A DNA stretch of 64,000 bases, from assembly GCA_965263335.1 (NCBI GenBank), contig CBDHHE010000001.1:5022001-5086000 (forward strand), given 5' to 3'. A program made the translations under genes and the position numbers. Shown piece by piece: positions 51,438-60,261 of this stretch. Position 1 is the first letter of the stretch, and every line of letters starts with the position of its first letter. This DNA comes from Thermohalobaculum sp965263335. Lineage in GTDB: Bacteria > Pseudomonadota > Alphaproteobacteria > Rhodobacterales > Rhodobacteraceae. The notes under the pieces were generated by a model that was not told the DNA's origin, made no database searches, and saw only the letters and a program-made list of their open reading frames with translations.

Positions 51438-51845
51438 ATGACACCCGACCTTATGTATCTTTCTCTGACTGCGGCCCTGACCGCGCTTTTGTGGGTTCCG
51501 TTCATCCTGGGTCAAATTTCGGTGGCAGGCATGCCGAACACCGAGACCTATCGTGATCCGACGCCACCCGAGGTTCCGGCCTGGGTCAAGCGCTGTAACC
51601 GGGCACATCTCAATGCGGTCGAGACGATTGCGCCGTTCGCGGTGGTCGTTCTGGTGGCGCATGTCGCGGGGGTTGCCAACGAGACGACCGCGCTGTGGGC
51701 CATGGTCTTTTTCTTCGCCCGCCTCGCCCATGCTGCCGTCTACTGGACGGGGATCCCGTATGTGCGCACGCTTGTCTTTGCCGTGGGACTGATCGCGACC
51801 CTCGGCATCACGTGGGAGATCTTTACGGCGACCCCGGCTGCGTGA
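51438..51845 (+). CDS. MAPEG family membrane protein
   Basis: A 135-residue integral membrane protein with four hydrophobic spans, and the MAPEG signature RCNRAHLNAVETIAPFAVVV in the first loop and second helix. MAPEG proteins often carry glutathione S-transferase or peroxidase activity. Start at 51438 begins directly at the first span. It follows the HAD gene by 60 bp on the same strand and converges with the DMT transporter gene, so it may be a tail gene of the same operon. Confidence 0.88.
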   Translation: MTPDLMYLSLTAALTALLWVPFILGQISVAGMPNTETYRDPTPPEVPAWVKRCNRAHLNAVETIAPFAVVVLVAHVAGVANETTALWAMVFFFARLAHAAVYWTGIPYVRTLVFAVGLIATLGITWEIFTATPAA

Positions 51846-51875
51846 GCGATTGCCACACGGTAAGCGACACCCCGG

Positions 51876-52838
51876 CTAGATGTTCTCCGCGCGATTGCGC
51901 TGAGCGGCTTGCCGTTCACGATGCATGGTGTAGAGGGCAGCGCCCACGATGATCAGTGCGCCGAGCCCCACACGGGGCTCGGGCCACTCTGCGAACAACC
52001 AGAGCCCGAGCAGGGTGGTGAACACCAGCCGGGTGTAATCCAACGGCGCCATGGCACTCGCCTCGCCCGCGCGCAGGGCATAGATCGTGATCGTCTGCCC
52101 GACTGCCGAGATCGCTCCGATAGCGCCGAGGATCAGCCACTCGTTCACGGTTGGCGTCTGCCAGTGGAACATCATCGGCACGAGCATCAGGAGACCGACC
52201 CCGATCGCCTGGAAGCTCAGGATGGTCACTGGCCGGTCCACCTGGCTGAGCATGCGCACCAGTATCATGACGAACCCCACGCACATGGCGCTGCCGAGCG
52301 CCATGAGATGGTAGACGTCAAGTCGCGACAGATCGTCGGGCCAGACGATCAGAAGCACGCCGGCGAACCCGATGGCGACAGCGGTCCAGCGGGGCGCGCG
52401 GACCGTCTCTCCAAGCAGGAAGATCGCGAGCAAGGTCATGAAGAATGTCTTCGAGAACGAGATGGTCGTGGCCTCGGCCAGCGGTAGATGCACGACGGCG
52501 GTAAATCCAAGCATCATCGCCGCGAAGGCAACGCCGATGCGCCCGACTTGCAGCAACGGGCGGGCCGAGCGCAGACTTCCCGGATAGCCGCTGATGATCA
52601 CCGGCATCGCCAGCAGCATCATCACGGCTTGCCGCACGAACAGGATCTGCGTGACGTGCAGGCGCTGTCCGGCAAGCTTGATGAGGGCGATCATCACGGA
52701 AAAGCACAGGGTGCCGATGACAAACATGATCCCGCCCCGAACGTTCGGGGCAAGGGCATCCCACCATCGGACGGCACCTGCCAACCTTGTCGTGGTAGGC
52801 GGTTCGCCGGGCGTTTGGTCGACGGTGGGGTCTGGCAC
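51876..52838 (-). CDS. DMT/EamA family transporter
   Basis: A 320-residue drug/metabolite transporter with ten predicted membrane spans in two EamA repeats (first repeat from GGIMFVIGTLCFSVMIALIK, second from YHLMALGSAMCVGFVMILVR). The N-terminal 30 residues are polar and cytoplasmic. Family members export amino acids, nucleobases or other metabolites; the substrate is unknown. Separated from the MmgE/PrpD gene by 57 bp and on the same strand, so the two could be cotranscribed. Confidence 0.87.
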   Translation of the reverse strand: MPDPTVDQTPGEPPTTTRLAGAVRWWDALAPNVRGGIMFVIGTLCFSVMIALIKLAGQRLHVTQILFVRQAVMMLLAMPVIISGYPGSLRSARPLLQVGRIGVAFAAMMLGFTAVVHLPLAEATTISFSKTFFMTLLAIFLLGETVRAPRWTAVAIGFAGVLLIVWPDDLSRLDVYHLMALGSAMCVGFVMILVRMLSQVDRPVTILSFQAIGVGLLMLVPMMFHWQTPTVNEWLILGAIGAISAVGQTITIYALRAGEASAMAPLDYTRLVFTTLLGLWLFAEWPEPRVGLGALIIVGAALYTMHRERQAAQRNRAENI

Positions 52839-52895
52839 GCGCTTGCCGCCTTTCTCAGGAGAAGCGCTTATAGCAGTGTGATGACGCGACTGGTG

Positions 52896-54233
52896 TCAGC
52901 CGATGGGCAGCGCGCGAATATCGTCCATCTGATCGACGTGCCAGAGGCATCTGGCCAGCTCCCCGGCCCGCTCGGCGCCGAGGACAGGACCCGCGAGCGC
53001 ATTGAACTTCGCCTCCAACGCAGTGTCAGAAAGTGGTGCATCCGGGGCGCCGCGCCGGTTCGGGCAGGTGGCCTCGAGCATGCGCCCGTCCGTCATGGTG
53101 ATCCGTACGCCTGCGGCGCGCTTGCCCGGAAAGACGGCTTCCGCGTCTGCGCTTTCCCGCAGCTTGACACGTTCCATCAGTGCGTTCCGCTCCTTGTTAT
53201 CGTCGACGGCCTCGTCGAATGCATCCGGCGTGGCCGCACGGCCGCCCGCGGCAAGCGCGGCGCAGTACGGAAGGCTGAACTTGGCTTCGTAGGGCGTGCG
53301 GGGTTCCCGGTTACCGCAGATCTCGATGGCCGCGCGATAGGTGGCGATCTCGATCGAGCGGATCATCTCAGGGTCAAACGCATGGCTGGCGCGCAGATCT
53401 GAGATCGCATCGATTGCCGGGAAGGTGTGACCGCAGCATGCGTGCGGTTTGCGGGTCATCTCACAGATCGTCCAGCGCTGGCCCAGGTCTTGCGTGGCTG
53501 TGCGCCAGTCGGGCGTCTCCGAGAAGGCCGTGCCAAAGCCGCGCTCGGCCTCCAGCATGTCAGGCACGCCGGTGAGACCCGAGCGAGCGCCCAGCGCCGC
53601 CAGAACACCCGCCTCGGCAGCCCGTCCCGCGTGCAGCGGTTTGGTCATCGCATCGGAGGAAAAGGCATGACGCAGCCCGGCTGCCATGCTGGCGGTTGTC
53701 GCAAGTGCATGCGCGGTCTGGGCGGCGTCGAGGCTCAGCACCGAAGCAGCCGCGGCTGCGGCGCCAAAGTGGCCGACCGTGGCGGTCGTATGCCAGAAGC
53801 GGTAGTGGGCTGGATTGAGTGTCTCGGCGATCCGGTTGGAGACCTCGTACCCGGCAATGATCGCAGTGAGCAGTCGCGTGCCTGAGACGCCCTCGGCCTC
53901 GCCGACGGCGATTGCGGCGGGCACCACGCAGACGCCCGGATGGTAGAGCCCCGGGCTGTAGATGTCGTCCACCTCGATGGTGTGCGATGCGGTGGCATTG
54001 ATCAGAGCAGCCGTGCGCGGATCGCAGGGCGCGCCGTCTGGCCACAGCCGTGCTGGCCCCTGCAGTGGGGCAAGGCTTGTCCTGAGGATCTCCGCCGGCG
54101 GTGCATCCGCGCCCGAGACCACCGCGCCGGCGTAGTCCAGCAAGCAGCGCAAGGCCTCCTGGCGGGCCACGTCCGGCACAGAACGGTGTGGGAGGCTCGC
54201 TGCAAAATCTGCATACAAATCGATCACGGACAT
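52896..54233 (-). CDS. MmgE/PrpD family protein
   Basis: A 445-residue MmgE/PrpD protein. The N-terminal helical domain starts VIDLYADFAASLPHRSVPDVARQEALRCLLDYAGAVV, and the C-terminal alpha-beta domain follows FSLPYCAALAAGGRAATPDAFD. The family includes 2-methylcitrate dehydratase, cis-aconitate decarboxylase and related enzymes of short acids. ATG at 54233 is used because the family usually starts there; the longer open frame to 54602 is Arg-rich and overlaps the EamA gene on the other strand. It fits the 2-hydroxyacid and CoA-ester context of the region. Confidence 0.87.
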   Translation of the reverse strand: MSVIDLYADFAASLPHRSVPDVARQEALRCLLDYAGAVVSGADAPPAEILRTSLAPLQGPARLWPDGAPCDPRTAALINATASHTIEVDDIYSPGLYHPGVCVVPAAIAVGEAEGVSGTRLLTAIIAGYEVSNRIAETLNPAHYRFWHTTATVGHFGAAAAAASVLSLDAAQTAHALATTASMAAGLRHAFSSDAMTKPLHAGRAAEAGVLAALGARSGLTGVPDMLEAERGFGTAFSETPDWRTATQDLGQRWTICEMTRKPHACCGHTFPAIDAISDLRASHAFDPEMIRSIEIATYRAAIEICGNREPRTPYEAKFSLPYCAALAAGGRAATPDAFDEAVDDNKERNALMERVKLRESADAEAVFPGKRAAGVRITMTDGRMLEATCPNRRGAPDAPLSDTALEAKFNALAGPVLGAERAGELARCLWHVDQMDDIRALPIG

Positions 54234-54337
54234 GTCTGGCTCTTGGTTGTTGGGCTGTGCAAGGCTGAGCGGCGCGCCGTCGACGGTCAAGTCCGCGGTG
54301 CTGTCCGGAGGATTGAGAGTATGATGTCTCGCGGTGC

Positions 54338-55255
54338 ATGCGCAGGACGGCCGGGTGCCTCGCCGTGAAAGGGTATGGCTATCCGGAACTGGCGCTCGTT
54401 GTCCTGATCGGCATTCTGTGGGGTCTGAACTGGCCCGCTGTGAAGGTGATCCTCGGCGAGATGCCGCCCTGGACGATGCGCGCGATCGGCCTCGGTACAG
54501 GTACGATGCTGCTGGCCGGATTGGCCGTCGCCCTCGGGCAGCGGATTGTACCGCGGCGCGATGAACTCGCGATGCTTGTCGCGGCCGGACTCCTGAGCAC
54601 ATTCGGCTTCAATGTTTTCACCGCGTTCGGGCAGTTGCTCACCGAGACGGCACGCGCCGCGATCATCGCCTTCACGATGCCGGCCTGGGCCGCTCTGTTT
54701 TCGGCGATCGTGCTGGGAGAGCGGCTTGGTATGCGCGGGCTCCTGGCGCTCGCGATCGGGATGAGCGGGGTCGGCGTTCTCGCGTCCGAGGACTTGGCAG
54801 GCTTGATCGCTGCACCGCTCGGCCCGTTGTTCATGCTCGGTGCCGCGATTTCCTGGGCCGCGGGCACGGTGGCGCTCAAGTCGCGGACATGGTCGATCCC
54901 GGCCATTGCGCGTTCGGCCTGGCTGCTCGGTTCCTCGGCCGTTCCGGTGATTGCCGTGGCGCTTGTGGTCGACCGACCCTGGGAGCTGTCCATGCCCTCA
55001 ACGAAGACAGTCTGGACGTTCGTCTATCATGTTGCCGGACCGATGGTGTTTTGCCATGCAGCCTGGGTGGAACTGGTCGGTCGTCTGCCGGCATCTGTCG
55101 CCGCACTCGGGACGCTGCTGGTCCCGATTGTCGGCGTCTTCTCGGCTGTCGCTCTTCTGGGCGATGCGCTGACATGGCAGAAACTCTGCGCACTCGGGCT
55201 GGTGCTCGCGTCGATCGCTCTCACATTGCGGGGACCGGCCCGGACGGCAGGATGA
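54338..55255 (+). CDS. DMT/EamA family transporter
   Basis: A 305-residue transporter with ten hydrophobic spans in two EamA repeats. GILWGLNWPAVKVIL near residue 27 and a second-half repeat after GAAISWAAGTVALKSRTW are typical. A GTG at 54365 is an alternative start that begins closer to the first span. It is divergent from MmgE/PrpD across about 105 bp and may be the transporter for the same compounds. The substrate is unknown. Confidence 0.85.
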   Translation: MRRTAGCLAVKGYGYPELALVVLIGILWGLNWPAVKVILGEMPPWTMRAIGLGTGTMLLAGLAVALGQRIVPRRDELAMLVAAGLLSTFGFNVFTAFGQLLTETARAAIIAFTMPAWAALFSAIVLGERLGMRGLLALAIGMSGVGVLASEDLAGLIAAPLGPLFMLGAAISWAAGTVALKSRTWSIPAIARSAWLLGSSAVPVIAVALVVDRPWELSMPSTKTVWTFVYHVAGPMVFCHAAWVELVGRLPASVAALGTLLVPIVGVFSAVALLGDALTWQKLCALGLVLASIALTLRGPARTAG

Positions 55256-55269
55256 TCGTCTGACCGCGA

Positions 55270-55306
55270 GCGCCGAAAGGGGGCGGGGTGCACGCCCCTC
55301 CGGCGT
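55270..55306. terminator. Possible bidirectional terminator
   Basis: GCGCCG at 55270 pairs with CGGCGT at 55301, enclosing GGGG-TGCACG-CCCC. It lies between the convergent EamA and NIPSNAP genes. There is no T-run, so confidence is low. Confidence 0.3.
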
Positions 55307-55323
55307 TCTCCGGATCCTTTGGT

Positions 55324-55653
55324 TCAGGTCGGCATGTTGTGTGAAACGAAGCCCACCGGTGTCATCAGCTTGTTGGTTTGCTTGATCAGGGCACCCAGTT
55401 CGGCGCTCTTCTTGGTGTAGGCGAGCCACTCGGGATCGGACCACAATGCCGCCCGTTTGGCTTCGCGGTCGCCGGCGTTCTCGTATGCCCAGATGTGCAC
55501 GTATTCGTTCGGATCGCCGGTCTCGGTCTTCATGTAAGCGAATGGGGTTCCCAAACACCGGCTCTGCGGGGCAAAACCGTGCTCCTCGTAGAGCTTCAGA
55601 TGGGCGTTGATCGTGCCGGGTTTGCAGGTGTAGGTGCGCACGTCGAGCAGCAT
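55324..55653 (-). CDS. NIPSNAP family protein
   Basis: A 109-residue NIPSNAP-type dimeric alpha-beta barrel protein: DVRTYTCKPGTINAHLKLYEEHGF at the N-terminus and the aromatic stretch YVHIWAYENAGDRE. The fold is often found next to enzymes of aromatic or acid degradation; a defined reaction is rarely known. GGAG precedes ATG at 55653. It lies about 100 bp after the molybdenum hydroxylase gene on the same strand, so it may belong to the same transcript. Confidence 0.86.
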   Translation of the reverse strand: MLLDVRTYTCKPGTINAHLKLYEEHGFAPQSRCLGTPFAYMKTETGDPNEYVHIWAYENAGDREAKRAALWSDPEWLAYTKKSAELGALIKQTNKLMTPVGFVSHNMPT

Positions 55654-55753
55654 TGGGTTTCTCCTCTGATCCCGCCATTTGGTGAGTGGCAACTGAGTGT
55701 GGTCTGCCTTGGATGCGAGCACGCAACCCGCATCCTCGTTCAATCGTCTCCGG

Positions 55754-58051
55754 TTAGGTCTTCGCCGCCTGGATTGCGGCCCAGATTCGCGCGGGCGTCG
55801 CCGGCATTTCGAAATGGCGCACGCCGAGAGGCGCCAGCGCGTCGCAGACCGCGTTGACGGCGCACACCATCGAGCCGACGGAGCCCGCCTCGCCAACGCC
55901 CTTGGCGCCAACCGGGTTGACCTTGGTGACCACCTCCCGGATCGTGAAATCGATCTCCGGCATCATGTCCGCCCGCGGCATCGCGTAGTCCATGAAGCTT
56001 GCCGTCAGCGGCTGGCCGCTTTCGGGATCGTAGAGCATCTGTTCGAGGAGGGACTGTCCGACACCCTGGCAGACGCCGCCATGCATCTGGCCCGTCAGCA
56101 GCGTGCGGTTAAGTGCCCGCCCGACATCTTCGACGACGGTGTAGCGGTCTACGTCTAGGGCACCTGTCTCGGGATCGATCACGACCTCGCAGATGTGACA
56201 CCCGTTCGGAAAGGTGACTTTGGATGGCTCGAAGTGGGTCTGTCCCTCGAGCGTTTCTCCCTGGTCCTCGACGTGTTTCGCAGCCGCAGCCAGCGTCACC
56301 GTGCGGTCTGTGCCGGCCACCCGGAAATGCCCGCCGGAGTACTCGATGTCGCCCGTGGCCACCTCGAGCATCCCAGCGGCGATCTCGCGGCCCTTCTCAA
56401 TCACCGTCTCGAGCGAGAGCGTGAGGGAGGAACCGGCGGTCGGTGCCGAAGCCGAGCCACCCGATCCTCTGCCGCCCGGCAGGTCGTCGGTGTCACCTTG
56501 ACGGTAGATCACGTCGTCCCGCGTGAGACCCAGGGCATCTGCAGCCATCTCCGAGAATGCCGTCTCCAGCCCCTGGCCCACCGACATGGCGCCCGCGTGC
56601 ACAACCGCGGTGCCATCTCCGCGCATGGTGACACGGCAGTGATCGGCGCCGGGCTTGACGAACGGACCTCCCGCCACCTCGATGGGGTTGGACACACCGA
56701 TCCCGCGCAGCAGACCCTGTGCCTCGGATTCTGCACGACGAGCGGCAAACCCCGCAAGATCGGCCCTGGCCTGAGCTGTGGACATGTTCTCGGCGAACTC
56801 GCCGCAGTCGTACTCGAACAGAAAGCCTGTGTGGTAGGGCATGGCGTCCGAGGGCACCAGGTTCTGCTCGCGCAGCTCGAACGGGTCGCGTCCCAGTTCG
56901 GCCGCCGCAAGATCAATCAGGCGCTCGATCAGGAACGTCGCCTCCGGCCGGCCTGCACCTCGATAGGGGCCGGTTGTGTTCGTGTTCGTGTAGACACCGT
57001 AGGCTTCCGCTGCGGTCGGACCGATCCGATAGACGCCTGATATCCCGCCGAGATTGCCCAGCGAACCCAGTGAGCGACCCTGCAGGTAGGCGCCGATGTT
57101 GAGGTCGAAGTGCGCGGTCAACCCGAGCAGGTTGCCGTCGTCATCAAAGCCGAGCGTTGCGTCAAACCGCAGATCCCGACCGTGATCGTCTGCCAGCGCG
57201 CTGTCCGGGCGCCCGCCGATCCAGCGCACCGGACGGCCGAGATCTCTTGCCGCGACGAGGCAGAGCACGTCCTCGACATAGGCGGTGATCTTCATGCCGA
57301 AGCTGCCGCCCACATCCCGGGTGATGACGTGAACGCCGGACGGGTCCACATCGAAAATCTTCGCCAGCATTCCCTTGATCGCATGCGGGCTCTGCGAACA
57401 AGAATGAAGGATCAGCCGGCCGTCATCGCCGATCTCCGCAAGACCGGCGCGCGGTTCCATCGGGTGCACGCCAACACGTGAGACATGGGAGGCCAGACTG
57501 ACCTTGCGCGGCGCGCTGTCGATGGCGGCCTTGGCCGCATCCGTATCACCGCGCTGCCAGACATATGCGACGTTGTCCGGCACTTCGGCCCAGACCGCCG
57601 GCCCCCCCGAGCGGGCTGCCAGCGCATCGGTCACGAGCGGCAGGTCGTCGATGTCTGCGGCAACGAGCGCTGCGGCATCGCGCGCTGCGGCCTCGGTTTC
57701 GGCGACCACGAAGGCGATTCCCTCGCCGACGAAACGTACCCGCTCGCCCGCCAGAACCGGGCGAGCGGCCTGGAAAGCGGGCTCGCCGTTGGTCATGGGA
57801 AGGTTGGGTCCGCAGGGCATGTGCGTTGGCCCCGAGGCCGCCAGGTCCGCCGCGGTATAGACAGCCAGAACGTCTGGATGTGCCCGGGCCGCGGCAACGT
57901 CAATCGAACGGATCAGGCCATGGGCCACATCTGACCTTACGATAGCGGCATGGGCCATGCCGGGGGCCGTCAAATCGCTCGCATACTGCCCTTGACCTGT
58001 GACCATGCGGGCGTCTTCGATCCGGCCCTGAAACTCGGCGTTTCTCAGCAT
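55754..58051 (-). CDS. Xanthine dehydrogenase family, molybdenum-binding subunit
   Basis: A 765-residue large subunit of the xanthine oxidase family, which hydroxylates its substrate at a molybdopterin site. DVGGSFGMKI, GPYRGAGRPEA and GAKGVGEAGSVGSM, with the catalytic Glu, are its signature blocks. No CO-dehydrogenase AYxCSFR loop is present, so it is not a true CoxL. The usual medium (FAD) and small (2Fe-2S) subunit genes are not adjacent. This makes it an orphan large subunit. It is followed by the NIPSNAP gene. Confidence 0.9.
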   Translation of the reverse strand: MLRNAEFQGRIEDARMVTGQGQYASDLTAPGMAHAAIVRSDVAHGLIRSIDVAAARAHPDVLAVYTAADLAASGPTHMPCGPNLPMTNGEPAFQAARPVLAGERVRFVGEGIAFVVAETEAAARDAAALVAADIDDLPLVTDALAARSGGPAVWAEVPDNVAYVWQRGDTDAAKAAIDSAPRKVSLASHVSRVGVHPMEPRAGLAEIGDDGRLILHSCSQSPHAIKGMLAKIFDVDPSGVHVITRDVGGSFGMKITAYVEDVLCLVAARDLGRPVRWIGGRPDSALADDHGRDLRFDATLGFDDDGNLLGLTAHFDLNIGAYLQGRSLGSLGNLGGISGVYRIGPTAAEAYGVYTNTNTTGPYRGAGRPEATFLIERLIDLAAAELGRDPFELREQNLVPSDAMPYHTGFLFEYDCGEFAENMSTAQARADLAGFAARRAESEAQGLLRGIGVSNPIEVAGGPFVKPGADHCRVTMRGDGTAVVHAGAMSVGQGLETAFSEMAADALGLTRDDVIYRQGDTDDLPGGRGSGGSASAPTAGSSLTLSLETVIEKGREIAAGMLEVATGDIEYSGGHFRVAGTDRTVTLAAAAKHVEDQGETLEGQTHFEPSKVTFPNGCHICEVVIDPETGALDVDRYTVVEDVGRALNRTLLTGQMHGGVCQGVGQSLLEQMLYDPESGQPLTASFMDYAMPRADMMPEIDFTIREVVTKVNPVGAKGVGEAGSVGSMVCAVNAVCDALAPLGVRHFEMPATPARIWAAIQAAKT

Positions 58052-58118
58052 GTTTCAGCTTCTCCCTGATGAACCGGTCACAACTTGAGTGTGGATCTAG
58101 GGCAGCGGCAGGCGCGGC

Positions 58119-58904
58119 CTAGCAGCCTTTGAACACAGGCCGGCGCTTCTCGAGAAACGCCTGGCGGCCTTCTTTGTAATCTTCGCTCGCGAAACAGTCG
58201 GCAACCATTGCCTGACAGCGGTCGAGATCGCGATCCGACGGATCCGCAAGGACCTGGATCGAGATGAACTTCATCGCCGCGATCGTCAACGGTGCATTCG
58301 CTGCAATCGACCCGGCATACTCCGCAACGGTGGATTCCAGTACATCCTGCGCGACCACCTGCTGCGCCAGTCCGATCTGTCGGGCATGGGCGGCATCGAT
58401 GCGGCGTGCGGTGAACATCAGATCGCGGGCGTTGGCGATGCCGACAATGCTTGCGAGACGCCGGATCGCCGAGAACGGATAGCCCAGGGCGAGCTTTGCC
58501 GCAGGCATGCCGAACTGCGATTGCTCGGAGCAGATGCGAATGTCGCAGACACAGGCGAGGTTGAGCCCTCCGCCGATACAGAATCCGTCGATCATGGCGA
58601 TGGTGGGTTTCGGGAACCGCTCGATGCGCTCGTAGACGAGGGCGGTCTGGGCGTTGTAGTGCTGCTGAGCGTCTTCGGTGCCGCGCATCTTCTCGAACTC
58701 GGAGATGTCCGCGCCGGAGACGAAGCTCTTGCCGCCCGCGCCCGACAGCACGACGACGCGCACCTCGGGATCCGCTTCGAAGTCATCCAGAATCGCCTGC
58801 GCGGCCACCCACATGTCGAGGCTGACGGCGTTTCGCTTTTCCGGCTGGTTGAAGATCATGTGACCGATCGCGCCTTCGCGCCGGCTGAGCATCTTTTCCG
58901 TCAT
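58119..58904 (-). CDS. Crotonase-family protein lacking both catalytic Glu
   Basis: A 261-residue enoyl-CoA hydratase/isomerase fold protein. The oxyanion-hole SGADISEFEK and the GFCIGGGLNLA block are present. At the place of the first catalytic Glu (GGG-C-E-L) it has Asn115, and the second (FGxPE) is Ala135, so hydratase activity is unlikely. It may be an isomerase, decarboxylase, thioesterase or CoA-binding protein. ATG at 58904 is 17 bp after the stop of the CoA-transferase gene, so it is cotranscribed with it. Confidence 0.85.
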   Translation of the reverse strand: MTEKMLSRREGAIGHMIFNQPEKRNAVSLDMWVAAQAILDDFEADPEVRVVVLSGAGGKSFVSGADISEFEKMRGTEDAQQHYNAQTALVYERIERFPKPTIAMIDGFCIGGGLNLACVCDIRICSEQSQFGMPAAKLALGYPFSAIRRLASIVGIANARDLMFTARRIDAAHARQIGLAQQVVAQDVLESTVAEYAGSIAANAPLTIAAMKFISIQVLADPSDRDLDRCQAMVADCFASEDYKEGRQAFLEKRRPVFKGC

Positions 58905-58920
58905 GTCGTTGTTGATCCCA

Positions 58921-60114
58921 TCAGATGATGTCACGGGCCGCCAGTGCTTCGATCGCTTCAGCGTCCAGTCCGAGCTCGCCCAGAATTTCAGCCGTGTGCT
59001 CACCGCGCTCGGGCGGATGGCGCGCCATTGAGGAAGGGGTGCGAGTCAGTGAGACGGGCTGCCCGACAAGCCGGGTCGCACCGAAAGGGACTGTCTCGAT
59101 GTCCGTGGCGATCCCGAGATGCGAGACCTGAGGATCGGCGAAAACTTCGTCGATCCGATTGGCCGGGCCACAGGGCACACCGGCCTCTGTCAGCAGGCCA
59201 TCCAGTTCGCTCATCGCAAACGTCTTCGTCACCTCGGAAATCGCGGCGTTCAATCGGTCACGGTTCTCCTTGCGCTTGTCCTGAGTGGCATAGGCGGGTT
59301 CATCGACCCATTCGGGATGTCCCATCGCCTCGGCAAACCGGCGCCAGATCACATCGCCCGAAACTGCGATGTTCACCGCGCCGTCCGATGTGGGAAAGAG
59401 CCCCGTGGGAATCGAAGTCGGGTGATCATTGCCGACCTGCGGCGCGACATCCCCTGAAACGAGATAGCGCGCTGCCTGGAAATCCAGCATGAAGATCTGG
59501 GCCTGTAGCAGCGAGGTGTGGAGCCACTGACCACGCCCGGACTTCTCGCGCTCGATGAGCGCGGTCAGGATGCCCATGGCGGCGAACAGCCCGGCCGTGA
59601 GATCCGCCACCGGAATGCCGACGCGCATCGGACCGCGCCCCGGCTCGCCGGTGATCGACATCAATCCGCCCATGCCCTGGGCGATCTGGTCAAAACCCGG
59701 CCGCTTGGCATACGGACCATCCTGACCGAAGCCCGAGATCGACGCGAGGACTATGCGCGGATTGCGCTCGGCCAGCGTCTCGTAGTCAACGCCCAGCCGC
59801 GTCTTCACATCGGGCCGGAAGTTCTCGACCACGACGTCGCAGCGCTCGACGAGGCGCAGCAGCAAGGCGTGCCCATCCGGCTCCTTTAGGTTCAGGGTCA
59901 ACGAGCGCTTGTTGCGGTGCAGGTTCTGGAAGTCGGATGTCGCGCGACCGGCACCCAGCGCGCCGTCTGCCTCGAGGCTGGCCGGCATCTCGACCTTGAC
60001 CACATCAGCTCCCCAGTCGGCGAGTTGGCGCACACAGGTCGGACCCGAGCGCACGCGCGTCAGGTCGAGCACGCGGATATGATCAAGCGCCGCCGAGGCG
60101 GGGATATGCGCCAT
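58921..60114 (-). CDS. CaiB/BaiF (type III) CoA-transferase
   Basis: A 397-residue family III CoA-transferase that moves CoA between carboxylic acids. DLTRVRSGPTCVRQLADWGADVVKVE at the N-terminus, NLKEPDGHALLLRLVERCDV, and the catalytic-Asp segment GIPVADLTAGLFAAMG are present. AGGAG eight bases before ATG at 60114 decides the start; a GTG at 60123 is also possible. It is the first gene of the transcript with the crotonase-like protein and probably activates the acid used by this region. Confidence 0.93.
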   Translation of the reverse strand: MAHIPASAALDHIRVLDLTRVRSGPTCVRQLADWGADVVKVEMPASLEADGALGAGRATSDFQNLHRNKRSLTLNLKEPDGHALLLRLVERCDVVVENFRPDVKTRLGVDYETLAERNPRIVLASISGFGQDGPYAKRPGFDQIAQGMGGLMSITGEPGRGPMRVGIPVADLTAGLFAAMGILTALIEREKSGRGQWLHTSLLQAQIFMLDFQAARYLVSGDVAPQVGNDHPTSIPTGLFPTSDGAVNIAVSGDVIWRRFAEAMGHPEWVDEPAYATQDKRKENRDRLNAAISEVTKTFAMSELDGLLTEAGVPCGPANRIDEVFADPQVSHLGIATDIETVPFGATRLVGQPVSLTRTPSSMARHPPERGEHTAEILGELGLDAEAIEALAARDII

Positions 60115-60222
60115 GCCATCCACTCCTGTCTGCGTTCATCTGTGTGCGGACATGCACGAGTCTTACGGATGGGCGCTGCCTGCGCAATCTCTAAAGCCAA
60201 CCTGTGCTTCCGCACGGTCCGG

Positions 60223-60238
60223 GATCACGGCTGTGATC
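60223..60238 (-). terminator. Hairpin downstream of gcvP
   Basis: GATCAC-GGCT-GTGATC is a perfect 6-bp dyad starting about 24 bp after the gcvP stop on the minus strand. No T-run follows, so it may protect the 3' end rather than terminate strongly. Confidence 0.35.
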
Positions 60239-60261
60239 TCGTCGGGGCCGCGACCGCGACG

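Noticed and set aside
55754..58051. Carbon monoxide dehydrogenase (CoxL)
   Set aside because: The AYxCSFR active-site loop is missing and no coxM or coxS genes lie beside it.
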